The position numbers and the translations under genes are program-made. A stretch of 64,000 nt of DNA from Nemertoderma westbladi. Its lineage: Eukaryota > Xenacoelomorpha > Nemertodermatida > Nemertodermatidae. Of the stretch, positions 28,945 through 40,626 are shown one piece after another (within the stretch, counting starts at the first letter, position 1; the number at the start of each line of letters is the position of its first letter). Location: NCBI GenBank assembly GCA_032718475.1, contig JAUCBJ010000238.1, positions 25,001 to 89,000 of the forward strand, given 5' to 3'. The notes under the pieces are model-generated. The model was not told the DNA's origin. It was given only the letters and a program-made list of their open reading frames with translations, and searched no databases.

Positions 28945-29229
28945 CTGTAATTTTGCTCATTAATTATAACTAATTAAGATTTATAAGCGCAACTGCGCAA
29001 CTGAAGGGTTCTGGGTTAAATAATACAGTTATTGTTCATGAGTTTGAGTTACATTACATTACATACAAAGGAATTTAACCCATTATAACTGTAATTTTGC
29101 TCATTAATTATAACTAATTAAGATTTATACAGCGCAACTGCGCAACTGAAGGGTTCTGGGGGTTAAATAATACAGTTATTGTTCATGAGTTTGAGTTACA
29201 CTTACATTACATACAAAGGAATTTAACGA
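28945..29229. repeat. 144-bp tandem duplication
   Basis: The stretch starting CTGTAATTTTGCTCATTAAT at 28945 recurs at 29089. It runs in the same order through GCGCAACTGCGCAACTGAAG, GGGTTCTGG, CAGTTATTGTTCATGAG and ACATACAAAGGAATTTAAC. The second copy differs by a few small indels (extra CA before GCGCAAC, extra GG, extra CT). This is a recent two-copy direct repeat with no coding content. Confidence 0.9.
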
Positions 29230-32200
29230 TAAACGTTGAATGATTATCTGATTTCACTTAGCCAGTGAAATGATTAATAATTATGATAATAATGTACAGT
29301 AGCTAAAAATCACACCATTCAGTCAAAGTGCAAAATAATAAAATAGAGGTGCATATTTCAGGAACAATTGCTCTAGGTAACAGGAACTAGGAGGGAATTT
29401 TATCAAAATTCCAAAATTTCGCTTTAAATACAAATAAAGGGTCAGGTTCACTACGACGTGTGAAAATGTATCTTTAAAATTAATTAGTGTGAAATAATTC
29501 CGACATCATTCTCAATAAGTATTACGGGGTCTTTCCCTAGGTTTGTATCACCAGCAAAAACGAATTTTTCAGAAACATCATGAGAATAGCATCTTAAAAA
29601 AACAGAAGAGCGGCTGTTTTAGTAAGAGGCGTAGTTAACTGCTCATAATTTGTTCCGTGAAGAGGGCCAACTATGGTTGAGGCAGAAAGATCGGGAATTA
29701 CTAAAAACGATGATAATCGTTCTCATATACTGAGTATAGAAAGTTATTATTACTTTATTACCTTGGGCTATAAGGGGGAGGGGGGGGGGGGGGGGGGGTC
29801 GAATATACGTCGTGGGTGAATCTATTTCAAGGCCCCCTTATCGTACAAGGCGTTGCGTTGGTCTAAATGCAAACCGGTATGCATCCCAACAGAGGCCTCT
29901 GTCATACCACACCTATCCTTCACCTGTCTCCAAACCCAATAACGGTCCACTTTTAAGCGTCCACAATACTTCAGAAGTTAACAAAGCTATAAGATAGAAA
30001 AAGAACCTGCTTGTTATGTTTGTGGCTTTGGATAAGAAGATAAGTCCTTGGGCGTCTAATTATAGCAGTAGATGGATGCAGTTACACTCCCAGATCTTCT
30101 GTTATCTTCCACTTACTTAATAAACACACCTTACCGGATATCTCAGAAGTTCCCCCATATGAGACAAGCAGACTATCTATTATGTTCGCTTCCCACAATG
30201 TGATATCTTTAAATACTAATAAAGATCCGGAACTTCAATATCGCGTTTCATCATTTCATACATTTATGGCTGTCTAGTTTAGTTTTCAATTCTGGGTTAT
30301 TATTAATAATTTCCTGTTTTTCAAAGTTTAAATATCATAATTATTATCATTAAATTTCCTGTTGATTTTTATAATAAAAATATAAAAGCAAAAGCAAAAA
30401 AACAAAGATTCGGGCGAAGTCGGAAGCGACCCGAAGGCTCCTCTTTCGATAGCTGCTACCCAAATGTAAGGGTGGTTTATCACAAGTTTTGCTCCCGCTA
30501 TTATACTTGTTATTATTGTATTATCGTGACCTACATAGGTTATCTATAGTAGGTCATGGTATTATCACAATAACAATACATACATCTGATAGTAGTAAAA
30601 AGCAAATATAATTTGACAAATTTGACAAGTTGGTCTGGTCAAATAATAATGTACTATAGTGGATATGTGAGGTCAACTAATTCAACTAGTTAACACTTGA
30701 ACATCAGAAACTGAAAATTCTCATTGGAGAAAATTGGCGGAATTCATAATACTAATTTGCCTGTAACTTTGCACACTGGTCCCTCACCAATAATTGGAGA
30801 CCTTTTGGTACCAAATGGGCCTCCGGAAAGAATTGGGGGCCCCATTAAATTCGAATCTGTCGTGACAGCTTCACATACATTTAAAATCCCATCGTAGGAG
30901 TTTATAATTAAACAAAACAAAACTAGGCCAAAGTCTTGGAAAGACAATCTGTCGCTTACTAGAGCAGAACGGATCCCTCCACGGCCCCAATCCATACAGC
31001 CCTTTACCAACCGCATAACTACGCAGAGACCTACTAACTGTACAGTAGGCTTGCTATCTGTCGAAGGACATGGATACGGACAGGCCCTTACTTTTAAAAT
31101 CAAGCTCAGATTTATTGACGGCTTGTGCTTCCTTTTAATCATCCCAATGTTATCCATAAACCATCAGCCCATAACTAAGCGTTTTAGCCTTCGATTGTAG
31201 TTGGTACCTGCGGGTATGAAACTGGAAAATATTCAAAGGATAGCCGTCGTCACAAAAAGGATGATTGTAACTCTAGTGGTTTTCTTCTGACTTTCCCGTT
31301 CGCCCAGAGGTTGATGACGGGAAGTCTGGAGAAGTTTAAGATGATCGTAATTACTCTGCTAATCGGCGAACGTGAAATGCGAAACAACGGAGGCAATTCG
31401 AAGGCTCCTCTCTCTCTCTCTCTCTTGGCTGTTTCTTGTAATATCCAGGGAGTTAGACCCCATTCAACTATATTTCCCATTACTGGAATACCACTCAGCC
31501 ACCATAATCCATAATAATCCATAATCCATAACCATAATCCTGTTTCTTGCGAGACAGGGATGGCACCACACTAACTCTCAAAGTTGAAGCTTTCTTAGAT
31601 TAGCTCTCGGGTCTTTTTTCTAAATCATTTATATATTATTAAATAAATGCTTAGGCCCTACTTCCTAAACACCACTCCCTTACAAACTTGATATTCTTCA
31701 TAGGGTAGCATTAGTGTATGTTAAATATTTTATACAGCTGATAGCCTTCTCAGTCAAGGTATGGGCGAATGTGAATTTCTTACTAATTCCAGGTGAATGA
31801 ATTTTAGTAATATTGTAGGCTTTCAACTGTAGTACTACAATAATTGGTGTAATTAGAATCATGAGAGGGATAGAAGTGTTCTGAAGATTTACATCCCGCG
31901 TGGTTGCACGCCACTAGTTTATCGAAATAGTCTTATGGCCAGAACGTTGATAGCATGCCATTATTCATTAGATGCCCTGCTTTTATCTGCGACAATATTA
32001 TCTACAGTTTACTTACACCATTCATCTGCCTTGTTTTCCAAGTAATTTCAAGATAAGAGTAACTTCACATTGTTTTTGGCCAGTAGTGTTGGTGATGAAT
32101 GGGACCCTCTCTGGGCTCCAATAAGTTTATCCCTTTGGTACAGAATGCGATGCCCTTCGGCAATATTCAATATCGGCCAGAACAAAACATACTTTTCTAT

Positions 32201-32760
32201 CATTGACTTCTATGGGCAAAGAATCTGTTGTGATAAAATTGTGAATTTGACGTGAAGTTGATGGCGATTTTACAACTATTTAATATTGACTTGAATTGAC
32301 GTGGAATTCTTCACGTCACGTTTTATAATCACCATTTAATAATAATTATTCATAGTCAACATTAAATGTGAAGTAAAATTTGATTTGAGTAATCCACGTC
32401 ACAATTTTAATAACACATTTTTACACTGTATCAAACGTAAAATATTTGCATTAAAATGACTTGAAAATATGTGTACTTGTGTACTTGTTTCACGTCATTT
32501 TCGCTAACTTATTTTAACGTCCCGATATGGGCCACGGATATCCAATGTAGTGTAGTTTTAGAGTGTTTGTGGGTGGACCCCGGCATTACGCTTACATCGA
32601 ATACATAAATCAAATCCTGTAGATGGTGTTGACCTGTGGCTCTAGCTCTAGGATGATGGGGGCCGGAGCCTGGACCGGAAGCCATTGCCATTTACCATTA
32701 GTGCTGACTTACATTACTGGCATTACTTCAGCTATCATCCACGCAACTGCACAAGGTTGC
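29230..32760. other. Intergenic, no supported gene
   Basis: 3.5 kb of A+T-rich DNA with only short frames that show no recognisable domain. Landmarks are a G homopolymer tract at about 29775-29798, a weak inverted repeat around GACCTAC/GTAGGTC near 30528-30561, a CT microsatellite near 31407-31426, a short CATAATC direct repeat near 31502-31540, and several ACGTCA/TGACGTG words in 32230-32500. The frames at 30744-31157 and 31250-31522 (minus) overlap low-complexity DNA and are not called. Confidence 0.5.
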
Positions 32761-32764
32761 TGTT

Positions 32765-32880
32765 TCTCATTGGTTGATCTTGGCATATAGTTTCTCAGCG
32801 GATTCACTGATTGGTTGATTTTACCTCTCAATGTTTGAATTTAGGTGGCTTTATAGCTGTGGAGATGAAGGTGAACGAGT
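32765..32880 (+). promoter_or_regulatory. Possible promoter with two inverted CCAAT boxes
   Basis: Two ATTGGTTGAT words (inverted CCAAT core ATTGG) lie about 42 bases apart, near 32770 and 32811, just upstream of a locally less A+T-rich stretch and of the candidate first exon that ends at the strong splice donor at 33263. Paired CCAAT boxes are typical of RNA polymerase II promoters (established); their function here is inferred. Confidence 0.3.
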
Positions 32881-33263
32881 CATAGTAACAGAGTAGGAGT
32901 GCAGATGCTATCCTGTCCTGCAGCAATCAGCTGGAGTTTTGGCTCAGGGCTGCAGCTGCACTACTGCCGGTTACTGACTACGAAGCAACAGTACCGTACT
33001 GCAGTACAGTACAGAAACAACTGTGCTACCGGTAGCCCCGCAGTCTGCAGTCTATGGCATTACATCACCAGGATATTGCAGTCAGTCTTGCTGTCTTGTA
33101 CTGGTATTCTGTCTGTCTGTGGCAGTACAGCAGCATTAGGCAACTTGATATCATCAACATTTATCGGACGGACAGCCGGATTACCGCCTAGGCCTATGGT
33201 CAAATTAGGTCAAATAAACAGACCAGCATACGTTAGACATTGTGGATTGAGACGCCGTGACAG
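32881..33263 (+). ncRNA. Possible first exon of an unrecognised spliced transcript
   Basis: A stretch with more balanced base composition ends at CGTGACAG|GTGAGG, a very good splice donor (boundary after 33263). A matching acceptor, TTTATTTGCAG, ends at 34574. The 122-codon frame inside (from 32899) has no domain I recognise, is Cys/Leu/Ser-rich, and if spliced to 34575 would stop within four codons. A non-coding RNA or 5' UTR exon is therefore more likely than a protein. Exon ends other than the donor are unknown. Confidence 0.25.
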
Positions 33264-35304
33264 GTGAGGATTGAAGTGAAGACTTAATGTGAAGGATGGG
33301 TAGCCTAGGGCTGTAGGGTATTGGGTAGGCCTACAGGGTAGGTCAGTAGGACTGTCAGTCTGTAGGTATCTGATCCTCATGTTACGGTCTGACGGTAAAA
33401 TCTACTGGTACCTAGCTGCCTAGCTAAGCATAACTTAACTGTTTAATAGGCTTAATAATAAAGAAATAGGCATAAAATGCTGTTTTCGCGAGACAGGTTT
33501 GTGCCATTTTTGGAACATTTTTCTAACGTTATTAAGTCTGAAAACTGGCACAAAAACGCCAGAGTATTGAGTAATGTTGTACCGTACAGCCGTACGTCAG
33601 TCCGTACGGCAGTCAGGCAGTCCTAATTAAATCAAAATATGATTAGGCCTATGTTACAAAGTTTGTGTTGATTGTCATAACACCTGAACACTGTAACCTG
33701 GTAACAGGTACAAATATGGTAAAATAGTACAGTAGGCCTATAGCTGTATAGCTGTGTAGGATAAAATATATACACTAAATAAATAAAGATCAAATAACTA
33801 CGGGTACCGGTACGTACATCGATTTATTAAATTTAGAGTAAGGTAGCATTCCTAGCAAGTTGACCCACTAAAGGCTCTTTATTGGCGGAGTTAACAATAA
33901 TGGTTGAATGTAAGTTATTCCAAACTGAAACAACTTTAATATCGTGTATACTACAGGTATAGGCCTATCTAGTATATATATATATATATGCTGTCTATAT
34001 CTATTTCATACTGGCTTAGTAACTTGAGCTTCAAGTTAGATTACGCACTCGCGCTCCTAATCCTTAATCAATACGATAGTTGGAATTTGAATTTGGAATT
34101 TTTTAGTTTACAAACAAATTAAACATAAAACAGAACAGTTAAATTTTAATAATTGAATTAATTTCAAAGCACATTAATAAGCACCTATCCAAGCGTATTA
34201 AATAAGTACATACAGAAATATAACAGACAGTGGGTAGGGATATACTTCATTTTCGTTATTGGGAACCTGCGATTGTGGTGTTCAGAGTTTTTCAGAGAAG
34301 ATTTGGAAAACCCCTGCGATTTAATGAATAAAAAGAAAGTAAATCAACGTTCGAGAATATATTATATTATTTTCTATTATACTTTCACAAACACTTAGGC
34401 CTATGTAACTAGCTTATTATAATGTGTACTTTAAAGATTAAAGGCTTGGTTTAGCAATTATTAATGGCCATCTAATTCTAAATAAGGGTTTATGGTCAGG
34501 TTGTGGTATATCTCAGTATGTAGGTGGTGTTCCCTTCACGTATAGCCTACTTAATTGTTATCTTTATTTGCAGTGCCCAGTAAAGAGATGCCAGTTATGG
34601 ATCGCTAGCAGAGGACGTAGAATCAACTTTAATATTGGATTGGTGCAGAATTATTCGTTCTCTTGTGCTTTTAGTTAACATAATATATCAACTACTACAA
34701 TGGATGTTTAAATCAAAATCTCCATTCTTTCTATATGTATATCTATTTATAATTTATATATCGATTTGATAAGGTATGTTATGTATGTATAGTATAACAA
34801 TTCTTTTAATTACTGTTTTCTTTATATATATATATATATTATTTTATTCCATAAAAATTGTTGGATATTATTAGAAAAATATTTGTGGCACTAACAAGTG
34901 GCACTTAACAATTTGCAGATATGAGTTAGAATACTGTGTGTGTATGTTAGTTTTTTTGTTACAAATGTTTGAAAAGAAAAATAATAAAATCAGTGAAAAT
35001 TTAATTAAAATCATCGCAGATGAATAATTCGTTCGATTATTATCGACATTATTTTCGATTGATTTTTGATCAATTTTGAACAACCCTACGAAATAGCCTC
35101 CCCTAAGTAACCACAGACAATTCAAGGACGAAAGTTTCTGTTAAACCTAATGCTCTATCAATAGTCAATACGTATTACATAATTACTGGAGAAATTCCAC
35201 CATTAAGTTAACTTTGCAGCAATTTAGTTTTTTTTTATAAGACCTTTCGTTTTTAGTTTTTTATGTAACATCTCGCGGTGTTACACCTTTGAAATAAAAC
35301 TGCA
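33264..35304. other. Intergenic or intronic, no coding gene seen
   Basis: A+T-rich DNA with TA microsatellites (about 33974-33988 and 34827-34839), GTACGG/CCGTAC words around 33577-33610, and several TAGGCCTA palindromes. A candidate splice acceptor ends at 34574 (see the exon ending at 33263). The frame at 34871-35125 (minus) is A+T-driven and not convincing. Confidence 0.45.
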
Positions 35305-37935
35305 TAGGGCTACATCAGTGTAACCCTATGGGTGCAGTCAGTGTAACCCTATGGGTGAAGTCAGTGTAACCCTATGAGTGCAGTCAGTGTAACCCTATGG
35401 GTGCAGTCAGTGTAACCCCTTGAGTGCAGTCAGTGTAACCCTATTGGTGCAGTCAGTGTAACCCTATGGGTGCAGTCAGTGTAACCCTATGAGTGCAGTC
35501 AGTGTAACCCTATGGGTGCAGTCAGTGTAACCCCTTGAGTGCAGTCAGTGTAACCCTATTGGTGCAGTCAGTGTAACCCTATGGGTGCAGTCAGTGTAAC
35601 CCTAATTGGTGCAGTCAGTGTAACCCTATGGGAGCAGTCAGTGTAACCCTATGAGTGTAGTCAGTGTAACCCTATTGGTGCAGTCAGTGTAACCCTATGG
35701 GTGCAGTCAGTGTAACCCTATGGGTGCAGTCAGTGTAACCCTATGAGTGCAGTCAGTGTAACCCTATGGGTGCAGTCCGTGTAACCCCTTGAGTGCAGTC
35801 AGTGTAACCCTATTGGTGCAGTCAGTGTAACCCTATGGGTGCAGTCAGTGTAACCCTATTGGTGCAGTCAGTGTAACCCTATGGGTACAGTCAGTGTTAC
35901 ACTATGAGTGCAGTCAGTGTAACCCTATTGGTGCAGTCAGTGTAACCCTATGGGTACAGTCAGTGTTACACTATGAGTGCAGTCAGTGTAACCCTATTGG
36001 TGCAGTCAGTGTAACCCTATGGGTACAGTCAGTGTAACCCCATGAGTGCAGTCAGTGTAACCCTATTGGTGCAGTCAGTGTAACCCTATTGGAGCAGTCA
36101 GTGTAACCCTATGGGAGCAGTCAGTGTAACCCTATGAGTGTAGTCAGTGTAACCCTATTGGTGCAGTCAGTGTAACCCTATTGGAGCAGTCAGTGTAACC
36201 CTATGGGTACAGTCAGTGTAACCCTATGGGTGCAGTCAGTGTAACCCCATGAGTGCAGTCAGTGTAACCCTATTGGTGCAGTCAGTGTAACCCTATGGGT
36301 ACAGTCAGTGTAACCCTATGGGTGCAGTCAGTGTAACCCTATGGGTACAGTCAGTGTAACCCTATTGGTGCAGTCAGTGTAAACCTATGGGTGCAGTCAG
36401 AGTAAGAATATGGGAGCAGTCAGTGTAACCCTATGAGTACAGTCAGTGTGACCCTATGGGTGCAGTCAGTGTAACCCTATGGGTGCAGTTAGTGTAACCC
36501 CATGAGTGCAGTCAGTGTAACCCCATTGGTGCAGTCAGTGTAACTCTATTGGTGCAGTCAGTGTAACCCTATGGGTGCAGTCAGTGTAAGAATATGGGTG
36601 CAGTCAGTGTAACCCTATGGGTGCAGTCAGAGTAAGAATATGGGAGCAGTCAGTGTAACCCTATGAGTGCAGTCAGTGTAACCCTATGGGTGCAGTCAGT
36701 GTAACCTTATGGGTACAGACAGTGTAACCCTATGAGTGCAGTCGTGTAACCCTATGGGTGCAGTCAGTGTAACCCTATGAGTGCAGTCAGTGTAACCCTA
36801 TTGGTGCAGTCAGTGTAACCCTATAGGTGCAGTCAGTGTAAGAATATGGGTGCAGTCAGTGTAACCCTATGGGTGCAGTCAGTGAAACCCTACGTGTGCA
36901 GTCAGTGTAACCCTATTGGTGCAGTCAGTGTAACAGTCAGTGTAACCCTATGGGTGCAGTCAGTTTAACCCTATGGGTGCAGTCAGTGTAACCCTATTGG
37001 TGCAGTCAGTGTAACCCTATAGGTGCAGTCAGTGTAAGAATATGGGTGCAGTCAGTGTAACCCTATGGGTGCAGTCAGTGAAACCCTACGTGTGCAGTCA
37101 GTGTAACCCTATTGGTGCAGTCAGTGTAACAGTCAGTGTAACCCTATGGGTGCAGTCAGTGTAACCCTATTGGTGCAGTTAGTGTAACCCTATGGGTGCT
37201 GTCAGTGTAAGAATATGGGAGCAGTCAGTGTAACCCTATGGGTGCAGTCAGTGTAACCCTATGGGTGCAGTCAGTGTAACCCTATGAGTGCAGTCAGTGT
37301 AACCCTATGTGTGCAGTCAGTGTAACCCTATGGGTGCAGTCAGTGTAACCCTATGAGTGCAGTCAGTGTAACCATATGGGTACAGTCAGTGTACCCCTAT
37401 GGGTACAGTCAGTGTACCCCTATGGGTGCAGTCAGTGTTACCCTGTGAGTGCAGTCAGTGTAACCCTATGGGTACAGTCAGTGTTACACTATGAGTGCAG
37501 TCAGTGTAACCCTATGGGTGCAGTCAGTGTAACCCTATAAGTGCAGTCAGTGTAACCCTCTTGGTGCAGTCAGTGTAACCCTATGGGTGCAGTCAGTGTA
37601 AGAATATGGGTTCAGTCAGTGTAACCCTATGGGTGCAGTCAGTGAAACCCTATTGGTGTAGTCAGTGTAACCCTACGTGTGCAGTCAGTGTAACCCTATC
37701 TGTGCAGTCAGTGTACCCCTATGGGTGCAGTCAGTGTAACCCTATTAGTGCAGTCAGTGTAACCATATGGGTGCAGTTAGTGTAACCCTATTGGTGCAGT
37801 CAGTGTAACCCTATGGGTGCAGTCAGTGTAACCCTATGTGTGCAGTCAGTGTAACCCTATTGGTGCAGTCAGTGTAACAGTCAGTGTAACCCTATGGGTG
37901 CAGTCAGTGTAACCCTATGGGTACAGTCAGTGTTA
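35305..37935. repeat. 23-bp minisatellite, left block (about 114 units)
   Basis: Tandem units start CAGTCAGTGTAACCC, followed by a variable 8-base part (TATGGGTG, TATTGGTG, TATGAGTG, CTTGAGTG or, in a subset, AGAATATGGG forms). A truncated unit GTAACAGTCAGTGTAACCC recurs near 36930, 37128 and 37875. The block around 36787-36960 is duplicated about 196 bp further right, showing higher-order turnover. CCCTA resembles a telomere word, but the period is 23, so this is not a telomeric array. It continues after the LINE insertion at 37936-38702. Confidence 0.97.
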
Positions 37936-38702
37936 CTACTACTAGGATCGGCATGCTGCATTGCAGCTGCATTTTTAAGAATGCTGTGCCGGCTTATCGA
38001 CAAAATTGCACCGCCACAACTCCCTATCACCCATGACATTTGCTAGATCATCCGCATCTTCAAGGCCAGTGTCCTTTAAGATGCGTCTCAAGAAAGTCAT
38101 GGGCTGTCCAGTCCACCATGCTTATTCACTCCATGAGGCTGCCAAAGTACAATATTATGCACTGGTTGGTCCTCACGGCGAAAGCAATGTCCTGCAAAGC
38201 GGAGGCGATTTTTGTTCTAGTGTCAAGTTTGGGGGAACCAATGAGACACCTCCAATGTTATATAGTGTCTGGTTGGAGATGTGTGCGTGCATTGTACTTG
38301 ACACAATGAACCCGGCGTAGCATTCTTGTGAATGTGCCATCCAGAGATATGGTGTCCTCAGCAGTTAGAGCCCAGCATGGACTCCCATAGAAGAGTACTG
38401 GAACTACTGCTGCTCTAAATAATCGGACCTTAAGTTTCCGATTAATTCTCGGTGACTTCCAAATCCTGAAAAGCCTATTCAAGGCTGCCCATGCCTTTCT
38501 CTTACGTATTCGAAGGTCCTCACCTGACTTCCGGATCCGTGATCCCAGGTAACAGAAGTCGTCCACATGCTCAAGCATACCATCTTTTGAGCTTATGCTC
38601 ATCAGATCAGAGACTTGCTGAGGACTTTCAAAGTTAACTGTCAACATTTTGGTCTTTCAGGAGTTAATAAAAAGACCAACACTAGAAGCAGCATGTTCTA
38701 AT
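37936..38702 (-). mobile_element. 5'-truncated LINE inserted in the 23-bp minisatellite
   Basis: Read on the minus strand it starts inside the RT region and proceeds through LTVNFESPQQVSDLM, DDFCYLGSRIRKSGEDLRIR, RIWKSPRINRKLKVRLFRAA, PVLFYGSPCWALT and DGTFTRMLRRVHCVKY. It ends with a decayed C-terminal tail homologous to 50915-51195 and a short 3' end finishing in CTAGTAGTAG. Truncation at the 5' side, a short 3' UTR and a trinucleotide tail are LINE hallmarks, RTE-like in style. A TGA replaces an Arg codon just after LFINS, and further stops break the tail, so it is dead. Both flanks are in-phase minisatellite (CAGTCAGTGTTA on each side). That is consistent with a target duplication of about 12 bp but cannot be distinguished from the repeat itself. 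Confidence 0.85.
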
Positions 38703-39776
38703 CAGTCAGTGTTACACTATGAGTGCAGTCAGTGTAACCCTATGGGTGCAGTCAGTGTAACCCTATTGGTGCAGTCAGTGTAACCTTATGGGTGCAGTCA
38801 GTGTAACCCTATGAGTGCAGCCAGTGTAACCCTATGGGTGCAGTCAGTGTAACCCTATGTGTGCAGTCAGTGTAACCCTATGGGTACAGTCAGTGTTACA
38901 CTATGAGTGCAGTCAGTGTAACCCTATGGGTGCAGTCAGTGTAACCCTATTGGTGCAGTCAGTGTAACCCTATGGGTGTAGTCAGTGTAAACCTATGTGT
39001 GCAGTCAGTGTAACCCTATTGGTGCAGTCAGTGTAACCCTATGGGTGCAGTCAGTGTAAGAATATGGGAGCAGTCAGTGTAACCTTATGAGTGCAGTCAG
39101 TGTAACCCTATGTGTGCAGTCAGTGTAACCCTATTTGTGCAGTCAGTGTAACCCTATTGGTGCAGTCAGTGTAACCCTATTGGTGCAGTCAGTGTAATTC
39201 TATGGGTGCAGTCAGTGTAAGAATATGGGTGCAGCCAGTGTAACCCTAAGGGTGCAGTCAGTGTAACCCTATTGGTGCAGTAAGTGTAACCCTATTGGTG
39301 CAGTCAGTGTAACCCTATTGGTGCAGTCAGTGTAATCCTATGGGTGCAGTCAGTGTAAGAATATGGGTGCAGCCAGTGTAACCCTAAGGGTGCAGTCAGT
39401 GTAACCCTATTGGTGCAGTAAGTGTAACCCGATTGGTTCAGTCAGTGTAACCATATGTGTGCAGTCAATGTAACCATATGGGTGCAATCAGTGTAACCCT
39501 ATGTGTGCAGTAAGTGTAACCATATGTGTGCAGTCAGTGTAAACTTATGTGTGCAGTCAGTGTAACCCTATGGGTGCAGTAAGTGTAACCCTACGTGTGC
39601 GTGCAGTCATTGTAACCCTATGTGTGCAGTCAGTGTAACCCTATGGGTGCAGTCAGTGTAACCCTATGGGTGCAGTCAGTGTAACCCTATGTGTGCAGGC
39701 AGTGTAACCCTACGTGTGCAGTCAGTGTAACCCTATGTGTGACCAGGCAGTGTAACCCTATTGGTGCAGTCTGTAG
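38703..39776. repeat. 23-bp minisatellite, right block (about 47 units)
   Basis: Same CAGTCAGTGTAACCC unit and same orientation as the left block, resuming immediately after the LINE. Units with TATGTGTG and AAGTGTAACC variants become common toward the right end, where units also shorten or lengthen (39595-39775). The array ends in CTATTGGTGCAGTCTG. Left and right blocks were one array before the insertion. Confidence 0.95.
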
Positions 39777-40626
39777 TGTAGGAGTCTTGAAAATTTATGT
39801 ATGCGAATTTTCCTTAATATGGGAATTTTTCGTATTTTTTGGAACCAGTGATTTTCATATTCTCCCCACTTTTTCCCTTCATCATAGCAATGTTCATGCT
39901 TTTGTAAAATTATATGCATGTTGGCCATTTTTAAAGCATAACAGACTCCACTATAACGAATTTTAGTTTTTATGACAACTGTTGGAGTCACTATATCTTC
40001 CCAACGGTGCAGAGCGACTAGTGCAATGTACACTTATACTTATTTTAAACGCTTGTATCTAACGAATTAAAGCGAACGAAAATTATGGCTCACCCAACCC
40101 AGCAAGGAGTAGGTGAGAGGGGAAACTATCTGTTTCAAATTTCATGCAATTTTATTATGATTTCTCTACCCACCGTTATTACCGTTATGGAAAAGGAACC
40201 GGTTATATTGCAAGTCTATTCTAACAATAAAGAATAAACTTTGATTTTATTTTATTTGAGGAGAGATAAGTGTGCGGGTTACAGTTTCGATTTTGTTCAT
40301 AGTAGCGGTTTCCGGCTGTGGTTGTCGGCTGACGCGTAAAACCGAGGTATTCTATATGTTATATAGGTTATTCTTTACAGGTGCAACAATGTTTAATTTA
40401 ATTTAATCAATGCGTTATTTTTATATATATTTCAGGAGCCACTTGGGTGAAAGAATTATCAGGTATCTAATTTCCACGGAAAATCGTTATTCTAGAAAAC
40501 GGAATTCAATTCATTATTAAAACAATCGGAATTCAACAGTCCCTTTATTATTATTAATTGGTCATATAATCTCTGTAATTCGACTTTTAATAAATTCTAT
40601 GTAGATAAGTTTTATTCGCTACCAAC
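39777..40626 (+). promoter_or_regulatory. Upstream region of cdc25 with a candidate 5' UTR intron
   Basis: No coding gene is seen between the minisatellite and the CDC25 start. A candidate splice acceptor, TTTTTATATATATTTCAG, ends at 40435, preceded by branch-point-like TTTAATC. A weak donor, ACCGAG|GTATTC, lies after 40345. Together they would give a 90-base intron in the 5' UTR (inference). The stretch 40257-40345 (TAGCGGTTTCCGGCTGTGG and following) is locally less A+T-rich and could be an upstream non-coding exon or core promoter. No TATA box was placed with confidence. Confidence 0.3.

Noticed and set aside
30506-30572. Inverted repeat around GACCTAC/GTAGGTC as a possible MITE
   Set aside because: Arms are short and imperfect, with no target duplication and no internal structure; it could be chance in A+T-rich DNA.
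30744-31522. Minus-strand frames of 137 and 90 codons
   Set aside because: No recognisable domain; they cover low-complexity CT-rich and repeated CATAATC DNA and lack supporting signals.
38006-38320. Plus-strand frames of 104 and 89 codons
   Set aside because: Antisense of the LINE C-terminal tail inserted in the minisatellite.
35305-39776. Interstitial telomere repeat
   Set aside because: The CCCTA word is only a small part of a 23-bp unit; no (TTAGGG)n or related hexamer run is present.
39691-40033. Overlapping 91-codon frames on both strands
   Set aside because: They start in the minisatellite or in A+T-rich DNA and have no coding character.
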